Of a stretch of DNA of 64,000 nt, positions 10,255-21,979 are shown in pieces. The translations under genes were made by a program, and so were the position numbers. This DNA comes from Prochlorococcus sp. AG-402-N23 (GTDB taxonomy: Bacteria > Cyanobacteriota > Cyanobacteriia > PCC-6307 > Cyanobiaceae): positions 1 through 64,000 of the forward strand of contig QCIX01000003.1 of the NCBI GenBank assembly GCA_003216355.1. The letters are read 5' to 3'. Positions within the stretch are counted from its first letter, which is position 1, and the number at the start of each line of letters is the position of its first letter. The notes beneath the pieces are model-generated. The model saw only the letters and a program-made list of their open reading frames with translations, had not been told where the DNA came from and did not search any database.

Positions 10255-13200
10255 TTAATATCTAAAAAATAATTGCACTTGACTTTTCCAATCCCCATTG
10301 GAATCAAAAGATCCTAATAATTCTAAGTTTGGATTTGCCTGAAAAGTCAAAATTCCTAAAGGTGAAATATCATCTCTACCTGGAACAGTTTGAAAGGCAA
10401 AATTTATCGCATCATTAATATCAAGTCCAATTTCGGCTACCCAAGCTTGAGAAGAAAATTCCTCATTAGAAGATGATTGACCATCATTTTCTATATCTAA
10501 ATTTTCATTGGAGAAAATACTATTAAATGAATCATTATTTTCTATTAACGCTGGATATAGAGATAACTGAAATCTTTCACTAAATGCATCAGCATTATTA
10601 AGTTGAGAAATAAATGCTCTATTTATTAAATTTGCAGAGTTACCTCCAATCAAACCAATTATTTGTGATCTGTTATAACTTGGCGTGCTCCTTAATTGAA
10701 TTCTTCTATTTTCATCTGCAAAAGATAATTGATCTAAAAATCCTTCATAAGATGCTTCAATTTTGATGAGCCTTGAATTGCCAATCCCAAATGATCCCAA
10801 ACTAGTAGAAGTCGCATTAACATCAAGATCATCTGAGAAGTTTGAATCCTGATTATTTTCACTTATAGGTATTATAGAATCTGGAACTTTACTAACCAGA
10901 GAAAAATTAATAAATGGAACAACGCCACTTCTTGATGCAAATAAAATATAATTGTCTTTATTTTTATCAAGTTTAAATGGAGTAGTATATAGATTAGCTC
11001 TACCTTTTTTAAGATAAATTAGACCTCTAGCATTTAAATCTTTTCCTACATCGCCATTAATAGTAAGGTCTAATTTGGTATCTAAATAAGCTTGAACTAT
11101 CTCTGAATATTGAAGTTTAAAATCTGGACCAAGTTTTAATTTAAGATTATTAAAACTTAAATTACCCAAATAATTTGGTAAATTTTCACCTAAAAGAACA
11201 GAATTTAAAATTGTTTCATTTGAAATTATTTCAATATTCTTTTCATTATTCCAATAAAGTTCTGGCCAATCTTTTTCATCCTCTTTTCGAATAAGATTTT
11301 TTCCTTTTTTATTATTTTGATTGGTACTATTTAAATTAATAAATCCATTGTTAAAAGATAGAGATCCACCCAAAATAGGACTTTCAAATGATCCATTTAA
11401 ATCTATATCTGAATCTATTAAAAAATTAAAATTATCTTTCTTTAAATTAAATCTATTCGTTATCAAATTAATTTCTGCCTTCTCGGAATTATTCTTAATA
11501 TAAAAAGGCAAAGAACCCTTTATAAAAATTTCTCCAGAATCTTCAGACTTAGCTTGAAGATTATTGATCTCTAAAGAATCAAAATCAAAAATTATTATGC
11601 TATTAATATCTTTTATTATATTATTGAAAAAATCAATTTCAGAATCGTTAATTACTACAAATCCATTTAATAGAGGTTTATTTAAGGTACCTTTTAGAAT
11701 AATCCTAAGATTCACATCACCTTCTTTAAAGGTAAAGTATTCATCAGCAAAAATATCTATTAACTCAATAAATTTTCCATTGCCAATCAATCTTAGATCT
11801 AAGTTATCTGATTTATTTATAGGTATTGAGCCTTCAATATTAATTGGAATTTCAGAATCATTTATTAGAAGGGAAAAATCAATATCAAAAACAGAATTAT
11901 CAAATTCAACTAGTCCTTTATCAAATATTATTGTTTTATTTTTAATTAATGAATTATTGGAAGAAATTTCACTAGAGAAAGATTTCGTATCAAGATCATA
12001 AAATAAATTCATATCTATCCCTCCAAGAAAATCTCTTGGTTTATTTAAAAAGATATTTGCAGTACTTAATGGCAATTTATTAATTATTAAAGAACCTTTA
12101 CCTGTTAATAATCCTCCTTCCAAATCAATAGAAAATTCCTCTTTATTATTCTTGTAGTCATCTTTAGGTAAATCAAGATAGCCATTTAATTTTGCATTCA
12201 ATTTATAATTTACTGGTCTATCGCCCTGAATAGTAATTTTTCCATTGTATCTACTTCTAAATTTATTTAAATATTTTTGCAAATTTAATTTGTCCTCTAG
12301 CACATTACTATTGTCAATAAAGTTATTTATAAAATCGATCCTCTCCTTAAATGATTTATTAACATTATTTATTTCCAAATCATTCAAAATATTCGTTTTA
12401 CTTATGGGAATAACTTTTTTATTATCAAAATTAAAAATATCAACCGCCGTAAGGATAGTCCAACTAGTGCTTACATTCGTGAATTCTGAATTAATAAAAT
12501 TATTTTTATTTGAATCATATTCGACTTCAATAACTCCTCCATCAATTGGATACAATGACGAATTTATATAAAAAGATTTATCTTTGACGGTGAAATCAAA
12601 TAATGAATTGGCTAGATTAATATTCCCATATTTACCTAAACTCCAAGCAATTCGCCCATCAAGGTATGACTGATCTGACGAATATGATCCCTTACCATTA
12701 ATAATTCCATTAATCCTATCGAATTGATTTTTGTCTATAGATAATTCAAGTTCGTCAAGAGGAAAATTATCCGCTCGCCAATTATAACCATCATCCTTTT
12801 TAACTATACCTATAGTACCTTTATTTGAGTTAAAAACTCTTATGAAATTTGCATTATCTATTTTAAGATCAGAATCAAACTTGATTGAGAGAAATGATGG
12901 GATTGGAGAATATCTATTTTTCATATTTAACAGAAATGCATTATTTTCATTTTTAATATCACCCTCCCATATTTCTCTAATTCGGATTCCTTTAAAGTGC
13001 GGGTAATCAATATTAAAGTTTATCGAAATATCAGGATCAGTAATTTTTCCTTTTAATTCTCCTTTAGCAGTAATGAAACCTCTTATATCATTTTTTCGGA
13101 AAATATTTAAATTCGATAATTGAGTTCTATTTATTTTAAAAATGGTATTTATATCACCAAAATTAATACCTCTTCTATCAAACCAAAATGGAATATTACC

Positions 13201-14214
13201 CGATAATTGGATATCTGGATTAAGGCTATTAATGTAACCAATACTTCCTTTTAGATCAATATTATTGGAACTTCTATTAAAGGGCATTTTTAGATTAAAA
13301 TTGGAAGTCAAAGTTCCATAATTTAATTTTTCTGAATTACCAATTAAATTATTATCTTTACAAAAAAAACTAGTCGCATCTGAATTTATATTCTCTGAAA
13401 AAGCTTCCGATTTTATTTTTAAATTAGTAAAAGAAAATCTTCCTTCACAAAATGTACGCTTTGATGATTTATTAAATTTAAAGTTAGATTTAAAATTTCC
13501 TTTTTTAAATCTAATTTTTTTATTCCCAATAATATATTCATAATTCTCAAGATCTAAACTCCTAGAAAATAACTCAAGAGATAAAAAGTCTTTATTTAAT
13601 TTTGTATTAAATTTAAATTTTAAAAACCCTTTTTCATCAAAATTTGATTTTACATTTGCAATAATTTCTTTATTACTGGACTTATAAATAACGTTACCTT
13701 TAACTTTTGTTTTTAATCCTGATTTTTTAAGATTTAGAATTGAATATTGATTTAAGTTAAAGTTCAATTCATACTTCGATTGTGATTTTTTTGTAATTTG
13801 ATCATTTTTATAAGATTCTTCCCTTTTAAAAAAATCCCTATCTATATTTATAGCGGCTTCCTTGGGACTTATTTTTACAACCCATTTCTGTTTTAAAAAA
13901 GATCTAAAAGGCATAATGCCCACATATACATTTTTAGCTTTAATTTCAGAATCTATATTTTTTTTATCATTAATTTTTGAATTACCCACAGAAATACCTA
14001 GAAATCTAATCCCGACATAATTACCTAAATCAACATTTTTATCTAAAAGATTCTCAATACTTTTTTCAAGTTCTACTTTCCTAGAACTATAAGTTTCTTC
14101 TAAAAAATTATTTAATAAAAAATAGCCTAAAAAACCTAAGGGTAAAAGCATCCCAACTAAAAGGATCTTAGTATTTAAATTTAGAGATCTAATTTTTTTC
14201 AAGTTAGAGCCCAA
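10255..14214 (-). CDS. TamB/DUF490-like translocation and assembly module protein
   Basis: 1319 aa, N-terminal TM anchor, long beta-rich repeats, conserved C-terminal TamB-like domain (GRANLYTTPFKLDKNKDNYILFASRSGVVPFINFSLVSKVPDSI). Confidence 0.85.
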   Translation of the reverse strand: MGSNLKKIRSLNLNTKILLVGMLLPLGFLGYFLLNNFLEETYSSRKVELEKSIENLLDKNVDLGNYVGIRFLGISVGNSKINDKKNIDSEIKAKNVYVGIMPFRSFLKQKWVVKISPKEAAINIDRDFFKREESYKNDQITKKSQSKYELNFNLNQYSILNLKKSGLKTKVKGNVIYKSSNKEIIANVKSNFDEKGFLKFKFNTKLNKDFLSLELFSRSLDLENYEYIIGNKKIRFKKGNFKSNFKFNKSSKRTFCEGRFSFTNLKIKSEAFSENINSDATSFFCKDNNLIGNSEKLNYGTLTSNFNLKMPFNRSSNNIDLKGSIGYINSLNPDIQLSGNIPFWFDRRGINFGDINTIFKINRTQLSNLNIFRKNDIRGFITAKGELKGKITDPDISINFNIDYPHFKGIRIREIWEGDIKNENNAFLLNMKNRYSPIPSFLSIKFDSDLKIDNANFIRVFNSNKGTIGIVKKDDGYNWRADNFPLDELELSIDKNQFDRINGIINGKGSYSSDQSYLDGRIAWSLGKYGNINLANSLFDFTVKDKSFYINSSLYPIDGGVIEVEYDSNKNNFINSEFTNVSTSWTILTAVDIFNFDNKKVIPISKTNILNDLEINNVNKSFKERIDFINNFIDNSNVLEDKLNLQKYLNKFRSRYNGKITIQGDRPVNYKLNAKLNGYLDLPKDDYKNNKEEFSIDLEGGLLTGKGSLIINKLPLSTANIFLNKPRDFLGGIDMNLFYDLDTKSFSSEISSNNSLIKNKTIIFDKGLVEFDNSVFDIDFSLLINDSEIPINIEGSIPINKSDNLDLRLIGNGKFIELIDIFADEYFTFKEGDVNLRIILKGTLNKPLLNGFVVINDSEIDFFNNIIKDINSIIIFDFDSLEINNLQAKSEDSGEIFIKGSLPFYIKNNSEKAEINLITNRFNLKKDNFNFLIDSDIDLNGSFESPILGGSLSFNNGFINLNSTNQNNKKGKNLIRKEDEKDWPELYWNNEKNIEIISNETILNSVLLGENLPNYLGNLSFNNLKLKLGPDFKLQYSEIVQAYLDTKLDLTINGDVGKDLNARGLIYLKKGRANLYTTPFKLDKNKDNYILFASRSGVVPFINFSLVSKVPDSIIPISENNQDSNFSDDLDVNATSTSLGSFGIGNSRLIKIEASYEGFLDQLSFADENRRIQLRSTPSYNRSQIIGLIGGNSANLINRAFISQLNNADAFSERFQLSLYPALIENNDSFNSIFSNENLDIENDGQSSSNEEFSSQAWVAEIGLDINDAINFAFQTVPGRDDISPLGILTFQANPNLELLGSFDSNGDWKSQVQLFFRY

Positions 14215-14266
14215 AAATAGAGTAGGCTTACAAAATATAAGAAATTAATCAGGTCAAAGCCACTAA

Positions 14267-14710
14267 ATGTCTTTTTTTGAACTATTAGAGAACACGCCCA
14301 AAATTTTTGGATTCTTTGGAATATTTCTTTTCATTTGCGCCATAGCAGCATTTATATTTAATTTTGGTTTTAAATTTCGAATAATTGGAGCAACTATCTT
14401 TTCATTATTGCTTTCTTTGAGTAGTTGGGCATTTATACAAAGTTACTCTGAAAAGGTTGTAATACAAGGTGCAAAATATGTTCCAATTGTTTATGACAAT
14501 GGGTTTGATTTGATTATTGCTAAAGCAGATGATGACTTTCCAGAAGAATCTATTGAACCAACTTTAGAACAATTATCGGAAAACTTAAGGAAAGGTAGCA
14601 GATCTGGTGCGAATGTAAAAATAAAGATAAGAAAACTTGAAAAAATTACAGATGGTGTAAGTAAACCAATGGTTATAGGAGAAGTTCAGAAAAATGTGAA
14701 AATGAATTAG
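14267..14710 (+). CDS. DUF2518 / Ycf51-like membrane protein
   Basis: Two N-terminal TM segments and a soluble tail typical of cyanobacterial Ycf51-like proteins. Confidence 0.65.
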   Translation: MSFFELLENTPKIFGFFGIFLFICAIAAFIFNFGFKFRIIGATIFSLLLSLSSWAFIQSYSEKVVIQGAKYVPIVYDNGFDLIIAKADDDFPEESIEPTLEQLSENLRKGSRSGANVKIKIRKLEKITDGVSKPMVIGEVQKNVKMN

Positions 14711-14721
14711 TCTGTTAAAAA

Positions 14722-15129
14722 ATGGAAAGTAAAACCTTTTTAGATTTTTTGCCAAGTAATTTTAGACATGAGAAATCTTTTTTTATTCGAAATAATCTAA
14801 CTGACTTTGAAAAATTAAGTAATCTTTCAGACTTAGACATAAATGAGATTCAAAGAAAATCTTCACTATGTACATTGAATAATCTAAAGAAAATTAGAAC
14901 TATAGCTATTTTTAAAAAAGAAATTGGAATTTCTCCACCGCAAGCATATCTACTTTTACATTGCGGTATATCTTCTCTTAAATCATTATCGCTATCTACT
15001 CCTTACGAATTAGAACGCAAAATTGGTAGATTAGAAAGAATTCTTAGAGTAAAAACTAAGACAGATACAACTTTTACTCTCTTAAACGAATGGATTAAAA
15101 AAGCTATTCAAATCGACAAATCTATTTGA
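14722..15129 (+). CDS. DUF4332-like (helix-hairpin-helix type) protein
   Basis: HhH-like segment GISPPQAYLLLHCGISSLKSLSLSTPYELERKIGRLER. Confidence 0.6.
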   Translation: MESKTFLDFLPSNFRHEKSFFIRNNLTDFEKLSNLSDLDINEIQRKSSLCTLNNLKKIRTIAIFKKEIGISPPQAYLLLHCGISSLKSLSLSTPYELERKIGRLERILRVKTKTDTTFTLLNEWIKKAIQIDKSI

Positions 15130-15175
15130 AATCTTGGATAAAAAAAATTTTTAATGTAGAATTTAGAAAAAGTTA

Positions 15176-15448
15176 GTGATAATGAAACCTTTGTTATTTC
15201 TGTTATTTTTGTTTTTCAACTCTTCATACCCTGTTTTAAGTCAATCTAACTTATTGGAAACTGTAAAAAAGAATCCAAAAGAAGCTGAAAATTTATGTAA
15301 AAAGTTTAAAGAGTTTAATTCAAAAGGTATTTCAGCCAGTTCTGATACAGCTATAGAGTATGTATCAAACAAAAAAAAGTTAACTCCCGTTAACGCAGAG
15401 ATCTTTTCTATTTACGTCATTGGGCTGCACTGTCCAGACATTATCTAA
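15176..15448 (+). CDS. Small secreted hypothetical protein
   Basis: 90 aa ORF with hydrophobic N-terminal signal (MKPLLFLLFLFFNSSYPVLSQ). Confidence 0.6.
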   Translation: MIMKPLLFLLFLFFNSSYPVLSQSNLLETVKKNPKEAENLCKKFKEFNSKGISASSDTAIEYVSNKKKLTPVNAEIFSIYVIGLHCPDII

Positions 15449-15455
15449 AGCCTAA

Positions 15456-17036
15456 ATGTCTGGTTCAAGGTGGGTTGACAAGTCTCTAGTACTTAGAGAT
15501 GGTGTAAGACTTATTTCAAGGATTTGGTTACCTAATAGTAATGGGCCATGGCCTGCATTATTAATGAGACAACCTTATGGCAGGGAAATAGCTTCAACTA
15601 TTACTTATTCTCACCCTGAATGGTGGGCTTCCAAAGGGTATATGGTAATAATTCAAGATGTTAGGGGTATGGGTTCTTCTGAAGGAGTTTTTAATGGTTT
15701 TTCTCAAGAAGCTAGCGATACTTCAGAAACACATGAATGGGTAAGGTCTCTAAAAGAATGTAATGGGAAACTTGGCTTATATGGCTTTTCATATCAAGGA
15801 TTTACTCAACTAACTGGTGAATTAAATTCAAAGCCGCCCGATTGTTTATCTCCAGCAATGACAGGGATGAATATCAAAGATCATTGGTGCTCAGATGGAG
15901 GAGCATATTGGTGGCATAACAATATTGCATGGGGACTTCAAATCGCAGCCCTAAAAATGAAAAGAGAAAATAAATTGCTTGAGTGGGGAAAGATAAGATT
16001 AGCCTTAGAAAATAAAAGTTACTTAAGGGAAGGAATTGATACTTTAAAAAAATATGATCCTAATAGCTTTGTTTTGGAATGGCTTAAAAATTTAAATAAT
16101 GCTTACCCATTTGAAGAATTTAAACCAATTTCAGCATGGATTAGACAACCTATGTTAATTGTTGGAGGACTTTGGGATCCACATTTAAAAGGTGCCTTTG
16201 ATCTTTATAAAAAATCTAAAGAAGCTGGTGGAAGCCCAGAGATTATTATTGGGAATGCGACACATTTAAATTGGTGGGAGGGATCACAAGAATCTTTATT
16301 AAAATTTTTTGATAAACATTTAAAATCAGATGAAAAATTTAATTCTAAGAATTTTAAAGACGAGAAAAAAATATGGAACATTTCATTAAATAAATGGGAA
16401 GAATTAGATAATAAATTCCACCCTGAATTTATTTTTGGGCTCAAAAGCGATGGCACAGCAAATGTAGAGGTTGAAGATGGGAGCCTTACCATAAATTCAA
16501 AAGGATCAGGATGGTTCGCAATTGTTAATGACCCATGGAGACCTACTCCATCAGACGGTGGACATTTAGGACCAAATCCAGGAAAGTTTAATAGAAGTAT
16601 TATTGATAAACGCCTGGATGTAGGTGTTTTTCAAACAAATTCTTTTGAAAAAGATCAATATTTAAGAGGAGTTCCCTCATTAGAAATCCAAGTAAAAAGT
16701 GATCAACCCAATTTCGATATCTGCCTTGCTTTATCTCTAGTTGAAGAAGGTAATGAAAAGGTGAATCAATTTTCAACCGGATTCTTAAGGGTTAAAAACT
16801 CCAAAATAAGTGAAGAATGCATTTATCAAATAACAATGCAGCCAACAAATATTTGTTTGATTAAAGATAGCAAGCTTCGCTTATCTATATCTGCAGCAGC
16901 TTATCCCGCTATTGGAGTTAATCCTGGATTTGGGGATGGTAATGTTGGAGCGCCTTCAGCAAATCATAGAGTTATTACTCTAAGTTTTTGCCTTAACAAA
17001 ACATTTATGAAAATGACCCCTTTTTTTAATAAATAA
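15456..17036 (+). CDS. CocE/NonD-family (X-Pro dipeptidyl-peptidase S15) hydrolase
   Basis: ALLMRQPYGREIASTITYSHPEWWASKGYMVIIQDVRGMGSSEG; GLYGFSYQGFTQ. Confidence 0.88.
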   Translation: MSGSRWVDKSLVLRDGVRLISRIWLPNSNGPWPALLMRQPYGREIASTITYSHPEWWASKGYMVIIQDVRGMGSSEGVFNGFSQEASDTSETHEWVRSLKECNGKLGLYGFSYQGFTQLTGELNSKPPDCLSPAMTGMNIKDHWCSDGGAYWWHNNIAWGLQIAALKMKRENKLLEWGKIRLALENKSYLREGIDTLKKYDPNSFVLEWLKNLNNAYPFEEFKPISAWIRQPMLIVGGLWDPHLKGAFDLYKKSKEAGGSPEIIIGNATHLNWWEGSQESLLKFFDKHLKSDEKFNSKNFKDEKKIWNISLNKWEELDNKFHPEFIFGLKSDGTANVEVEDGSLTINSKGSGWFAIVNDPWRPTPSDGGHLGPNPGKFNRSIIDKRLDVGVFQTNSFEKDQYLRGVPSLEIQVKSDQPNFDICLALSLVEEGNEKVNQFSTGFLRVKNSKISEECIYQITMQPTNICLIKDSKLRLSISAAAYPAIGVNPGFGDGNVGAPSANHRVITLSFCLNKTFMKMTPFFNK

Positions 17037-17088
17037 TTATTTTTTTGGTTAATCATTTGATATTATTAATCCTTAATATCTACCAGTC

Positions 17089-19353
17089 ATGATCGAGACA
17101 ATTCAAGCAGACTGGATTAAATCAGAAGCTATCAACCTAGAAAATTGTTGCAATGATAATCCATTAAAAATATTAGGTCCTCATTTTTATGAAGAACAAT
17201 GGGTAATTAGGGTATGGATGCCTGAAGCCGACGAAGTTAAAATAAATTTTAAAAACAATACCTATAAGGCGGAAAGCATAAACCATAAATGGCTTTTTGA
17301 AGCTATCCTGCCTGAGAATCCAAATTATAATTACGAAATAAATATTTCACGAGGGGGGATCACACATACACAAAATGACCCTTGGTCATATAGAGAAGAG
17401 TGGATGGGAGAAGTTGATAGACATCTTTTTGCAGAAGGTAATCATCATCATATTTGGGAAAAAATGGGAGCACATCTCATTGAAGAAAATAATCAAAAAG
17501 GGGTCATGTTTTGCATTTGGGCTCCAAATGCAAAATCAATCTCGATAATTGGAGATATAAATTCTTGGGATGGAAGACATCATCCAATGCAAAAAAGATT
17601 AGGGGGAATTTGGGAACTATTCATGCCAACAATGCAAGAGGGCGACACATATAAATACGAAATAAGAACACAACAAGGTCATATTTATGAGAAAGCTGAT
17701 CCATATGGCTTCCTTCATGAAATCAGACCTCAGAATGGTTCAATAGTTTCAAAATTGAAAAACTTTAATTGGAATGATAGTTCTTGGGTTTCAAATAGAG
17801 ATTCTTCAAGTCAAATTAACAAGCCAATTTCAGTTTATGAAATGCATTTAGGAAGTTGGCTCCATGAATCAACAGATAATAAATTTCTGGAGGACAATGG
17901 TGAAGCAAGAGACCCAGTGCCTGCAGCCGATTTAAAACCCGGGACAAGATTATTAACTTATCCAGAAATAACCGAGAAACTCATCCCTTATGTAAAAGAT
18001 AGAGGATTTACTCATATTGAACTAATGCCAATATCTGAACATCCTTTCGATGGTTCATGGGGATACCAAGTTACAGGCTGGTATGCACCAACAAGTAGAT
18101 TTGGCACCCCAAATGAATTTAGAGAGTTTGTTAATAAATGTCATGAAGAGGGCATAGGCGTAATTCTTGATTGGGTGCCTGGTCATTTTCCAAAAGATAA
18201 GCATGGTTTAGCATTCTTTGATGGTTGTCATCTTTATGAACATGGAGATTCACGCATAGGTGAACACAAAGAATGGGGAACCCTAATATTTAATTACAGT
18301 AGAAACGAAGTAAGAAATTTTTTAGTAGCCAACCTCGTTTATTGGTTTGAAGAGTTTCATATTGATGGCATAAGAGTAGATGCTGTAGCTTCAATGCTTT
18401 ACAGAGATTATCTCCGTCCAGATGGAGAATGGATACCCAATGAAAATGGAGGAAATGAAAATATAGAAGCCGTTAAATTTCTTCAACAAGCTAATCATGT
18501 ACTCTTCCAACATTTCCCAGGTGCCCTTTCTATCGCTGAAGAATCAACAACTTGGCCAATGGTAACAGAACCCACTGACATGGGCGGGTTAGGGTTTAAC
18601 TTGAAATGGAATATGGGATGGATGCACGATATGCTCGATTATTTTGAAATAGATCCTTGGTTTAGGCAATTCCATCAAAACAGTGTAACTTTCTCAATAA
18701 CATATAACTATACGGAGAACTTTATGCTTGCTCTTAGTCATGATGAGGTTGTCCATGGGAAAAGTCATCTTTTGCATAAAATGCCTGGTGATGACTGGAA
18801 GAAATATGCAAACACTAGAGCTTTACTAACTTATATGTGGACCCACCCTGGTAAAAAAACGATATTTATGGGAATGGAATTTGGACAAAGACAAGAATGG
18901 AATGTTTGGGATGATCTGCAATGGGAGTTACTAGAGTTTGAGCCTCATAAAGGTATCAGAAACTTGATTGATGACCTCAACGCACTTTATAAAAATGAAC
19001 CTGCATTATGGAAAAATGACTTTGATCCTTATGGATTCCAATGGATAGATTGTAATGACAAATCTAATTCAGTTATAAGTTTCATGAGAAGAGAAAACGA
19101 TACCAATGAGTGGCTTGTTGTTGTTGCTAACTTTACACCTAATACTCATGGGTCATACAAAGTAGGTGTTCCTGTAGAGGGTTTCTATAAAGAAATATTT
19201 AATTCAGATGGCTCTCGATACGGGGGCAGTAACAAAGGAAATATGGGGGGTAAAGAAACTATAAATTACAATATTCATGATTATCAAAATGCTCTAGAAC
19301 TTGCTTTGCCCCCATTAAGCGTGAGCATCTTCAAGCATCAATCAAAAAAATAA
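17089..19353 (+). CDS. glgB: 1,4-alpha-glucan branching enzyme
   Basis: GH13 signatures ([62 protein letters not shown]). Confidence 0.97.
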   Translation: MIETIQADWIKSEAINLENCCNDNPLKILGPHFYEEQWVIRVWMPEADEVKINFKNNTYKAESINHKWLFEAILPENPNYNYEINISRGGITHTQNDPWSYREEWMGEVDRHLFAEGNHHHIWEKMGAHLIEENNQKGVMFCIWAPNAKSISIIGDINSWDGRHHPMQKRLGGIWELFMPTMQEGDTYKYEIRTQQGHIYEKADPYGFLHEIRPQNGSIVSKLKNFNWNDSSWVSNRDSSSQINKPISVYEMHLGSWLHESTDNKFLEDNGEARDPVPAADLKPGTRLLTYPEITEKLIPYVKDRGFTHIELMPISEHPFDGSWGYQVTGWYAPTSRFGTPNEFREFVNKCHEEGIGVILDWVPGHFPKDKHGLAFFDGCHLYEHGDSRIGEHKEWGTLIFNYSRNEVRNFLVANLVYWFEEFHIDGIRVDAVASMLYRDYLRPDGEWIPNENGGNENIEAVKFLQQANHVLFQHFPGALSIAEESTTWPMVTEPTDMGGLGFNLKWNMGWMHDMLDYFEIDPWFRQFHQNSVTFSITYNYTENFMLALSHDEVVHGKSHLLHKMPGDDWKKYANTRALLTYMWTHPGKKTIFMGMEFGQRQEWNVWDDLQWELLEFEPHKGIRNLIDDLNALYKNEPALWKNDFDPYGFQWIDCNDKSNSVISFMRRENDTNEWLVVVANFTPNTHGSYKVGVPVEGFYKEIFNSDGSRYGGSNKGNMGGKETINYNIHDYQNALELALPPLSVSIFKHQSKK

Positions 19354-19473
19354 GAAGGCTCATTTAACTTAGTGCTTCATATAAATGTTCATATAACGCT
19401 TTTGCTCTGCTTTACATTGTAAGATTTTTAAGTTGGATTTTAATTTTTTTTTTAAAAAATATCGAATTGAAAA

Positions 19474-20514
19474 ATGGGTCAAGATTTACCACTACTACTT
19501 TCTGCCGCATTAGGTAAAAAAGTAACTAGGCCTCCAGTATGGATGATGAGGCAAGCAGGAAGATATATGAAAATCTATAGAGATTTAAGGGAACGTTACC
19601 CAAGCTTTAGAGAGAGGTCTGAAAATCCAGAACTATCATATGAGATTTCAATGCAGCCTTTTCATGCTTTCAAACCGGATGGTGTGATCCTTTTTTCAGA
19701 TATTCTCACACCTCTTCCAGGGATGGGCATAAATTTTGAAATAATAGAAAGTAAAGGTCCCATTATTGAGGACCCAATAAGAACTCTTAAACAGGTTGAA
19801 AATTTAAAAGAATTAAATCCAAGTGAGAGTTTAAGTTTTGTTGGGCAAGTTCTTTCTTCACTAAAAAAAGATGTGAATAATGAGGCAACTGTTTTAGGTT
19901 TTGTTGGCGCACCTTGGACTCTTGCTGCATATGTAGTTGAAGGTAAAAGCAGTAAAAATTATTCTTTAATAAAATCAATGGCTTTTAATGAACCAGATTT
20001 ACTTCATAAACTTCTTGATCATTTTGCAAAATCTATTGGTGAATATCTTAAATATCAAATAAAATCTGGAGCGCAAGTAGTACAAATTTTTGATTCATGG
20101 GCAGGCCAACTAAGCCCACAAGATTACGATATCTTTGCTGGGCCGTATCAAAGAAAAGTTGTTGAAATTGTAAAAGCGGCATACCCTGAAACACCAATAA
20201 TTCTTTACATTTCAGGAAGTGCTGGAGTCATAGAAAGAATGGCAAAAACTGGAGTAGATATAATCTCATTAGACTGGACAGTTGATATTGAAGAGGCTTG
20301 TAAAAGAATCCCTAGTGGGATAGGAATTCAAGGTAATGTTGACCCTGGCATCTTATTCGGAAACAAAGAATCAATAAAAGAAAGGATAGATAATACTTTC
20401 AATAAAATTAAAGAAAGGAAATATATTCTTAATTTGGGTCATGGGATTTTACCAGGGACTCCAGAAGAAAATGCTCAAACATTTTTTGAACATGGGAAAA
20501 AACTCATTTACTAG
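19474..20514 (+). CDS. hemE: Uroporphyrinogen decarboxylase
   Basis: [42 protein letters not shown]. Confidence 0.97.
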   Translation: MGQDLPLLLSAALGKKVTRPPVWMMRQAGRYMKIYRDLRERYPSFRERSENPELSYEISMQPFHAFKPDGVILFSDILTPLPGMGINFEIIESKGPIIEDPIRTLKQVENLKELNPSESLSFVGQVLSSLKKDVNNEATVLGFVGAPWTLAAYVVEGKSSKNYSLIKSMAFNEPDLLHKLLDHFAKSIGEYLKYQIKSGAQVVQIFDSWAGQLSPQDYDIFAGPYQRKVVEIVKAAYPETPIILYISGSAGVIERMAKTGVDIISLDWTVDIEEACKRIPSGIGIQGNVDPGILFGNKESIKERIDNTFNKIKERKYILNLGHGILPGTPEENAQTFFEHGKKLIY

Positions 20515-20522
20515 TCAAAGTC

Positions 20523-21506
20523 TTGGCATATAAAAACTTATTAATCACAGGTGCGAATGGATGTGTTGGCCAATATTTAGTTGATTGGTTTTTAAAAAAC
20601 ACAAAATTCAGGCTTTATCTCATGGTAAGAGACAAAAGTAAGTTGCCAATTTCTGTTCAAGAAAATAAAAAAGTCAAGTTAATGGTTTGTGATATCAGGG
20701 AATCAAATAGGTATAAAAAGGAAATTAGTCAAATTAATTACCTAATACATACTGCTACAGCTTGGGGAGATCCAAGAAGAGCCTATGAAGTAAATATTAA
20801 AGCTTTTGAAGAATTACTTGAAATGCTTGATATTGAAAAGTTAGAAAAAATTATTTATTTTTCAACAGCTAGTATTCTTGATACCAAAACAGAGTTAATG
20901 AGGGAATCATTGATTTATGGAACAGAGTACATTCAAACAAAATATGAATGCTTCCAGAGACTTAGAAAAAGCTCATTTGCAGAAAAAACATTCGCCGTTT
21001 TCCCTACCTTGGTTTTTGGAGGAAATCTTGAAAAAAAAAGTAAATATCCTGTGAGTTATTTAACTAGTGGATTGAAAGAAATTGGGAAATGGCTTTGGTT
21101 AGCAAGATTTTTAAAACTCGATTCTAAATTTCACTTTATACACGCAAATGATATCGCCCAGATTTGCGGGTTTCTAATTAAAAATCATAAAGAAGAGCAA
21201 TACAAAGGCTTTAGAAAATTTGTCCTAGGTCAGAAATTCATTTCAATTGATGATGCCATAATTACACTTTTAAAAAGACATAATATGAGGAGATTTTTTG
21301 CGATACCGCTTACAAAAAAAATTCTAAAAATATTATTAAGAATTCTCCCCATCCAAACTACTCCTTGGGACAGCTTCAGTATCAAAAAATATGACTTTAA
21401 TCATGTTCCCATCACTAATCCTGAGACTTTCAAACTTAAAAGTTATGCCAAGTCACTGAATGATATTTTAAGGTTATCTAAGTTACCAAGCTGTAATAAC
21501 AATTAA
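20523..21506 (+). CDS. NAD-dependent epimerase/dehydratase family protein
   Basis: Rossmann motif [20 protein letters not shown] start; extended SDR architecture. Confidence 0.85.
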   Translation: MAYKNLLITGANGCVGQYLVDWFLKNTKFRLYLMVRDKSKLPISVQENKKVKLMVCDIRESNRYKKEISQINYLIHTATAWGDPRRAYEVNIKAFEELLEMLDIEKLEKIIYFSTASILDTKTELMRESLIYGTEYIQTKYECFQRLRKSSFAEKTFAVFPTLVFGGNLEKKSKYPVSYLTSGLKEIGKWLWLARFLKLDSKFHFIHANDIAQICGFLIKNHKEEQYKGFRKFVLGQKFISIDDAIITLLKRHNMRRFFAIPLTKKILKILLRILPIQTTPWDSFSIKKYDFNHVPITNPETFKLKSYAKSLNDILRLSKLPSCNNN

Positions 21507-21565
21507 AATTCTCGCAGTTAGGTTACCAAAGCCTTGTAATATATATAAATAAGCAAATTTTAATT

Positions 21566-21916
21566 ATGTTACGTTCAATCTTTGCAGGGTTATTTGCAAT
21601 AGTTTTAACTCTAGGTCTAGGTATTTCATCAGTTTCAGCTAAGACAGTTGAAGTAAAACTCGGAACGGATGCTGGAATGCTTGCATTTGAACCAAGCACA
21701 GTAACCATTACTGCTGGTGATACAGTTAAATTCGTCAACAATAAACTTGCCCCTCACAATGCTGTTTTTGATGGGCATGAAGAATTAAGTCATGCAGACC
21801 TAGCTTTTGCTCCAGGAGAGTCTTGGGAAGAAACATTTGATACTGCTGGAACTTATGATTACTATTGCGAACCACACAGAGGCGCTGGCATGGTAGGTAA
21901 AGTTATTGTTGAATAA
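21566..21916 (+). CDS. petE: Plastocyanin
   Basis: Signal peptide ending SVSA and copper motif [17 protein letters not shown]. Confidence 0.97.
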   Translation: MLRSIFAGLFAIVLTLGLGISSVSAKTVEVKLGTDAGMLAFEPSTVTITAGDTVKFVNNKLAPHNAVFDGHEELSHADLAFAPGESWEETFDTAGTYDYYCEPHRGAGMVGKVIVE

Positions 21917-21979
21917 ATCTTCTAAATAGTTAAACACTTTTTTTACTTAATATTTATTGCAGTAATATTTAAATTTTGA

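Noticed and set aside
11321-12571. Plus-strand ORFs of 60, 145 and 108 aa inside the TamB-like gene
   Set aside because: Antisense reading of a long AT-rich coding region; low-complexity Ile/Leu/Ser/Lys composition with no recognisable family.
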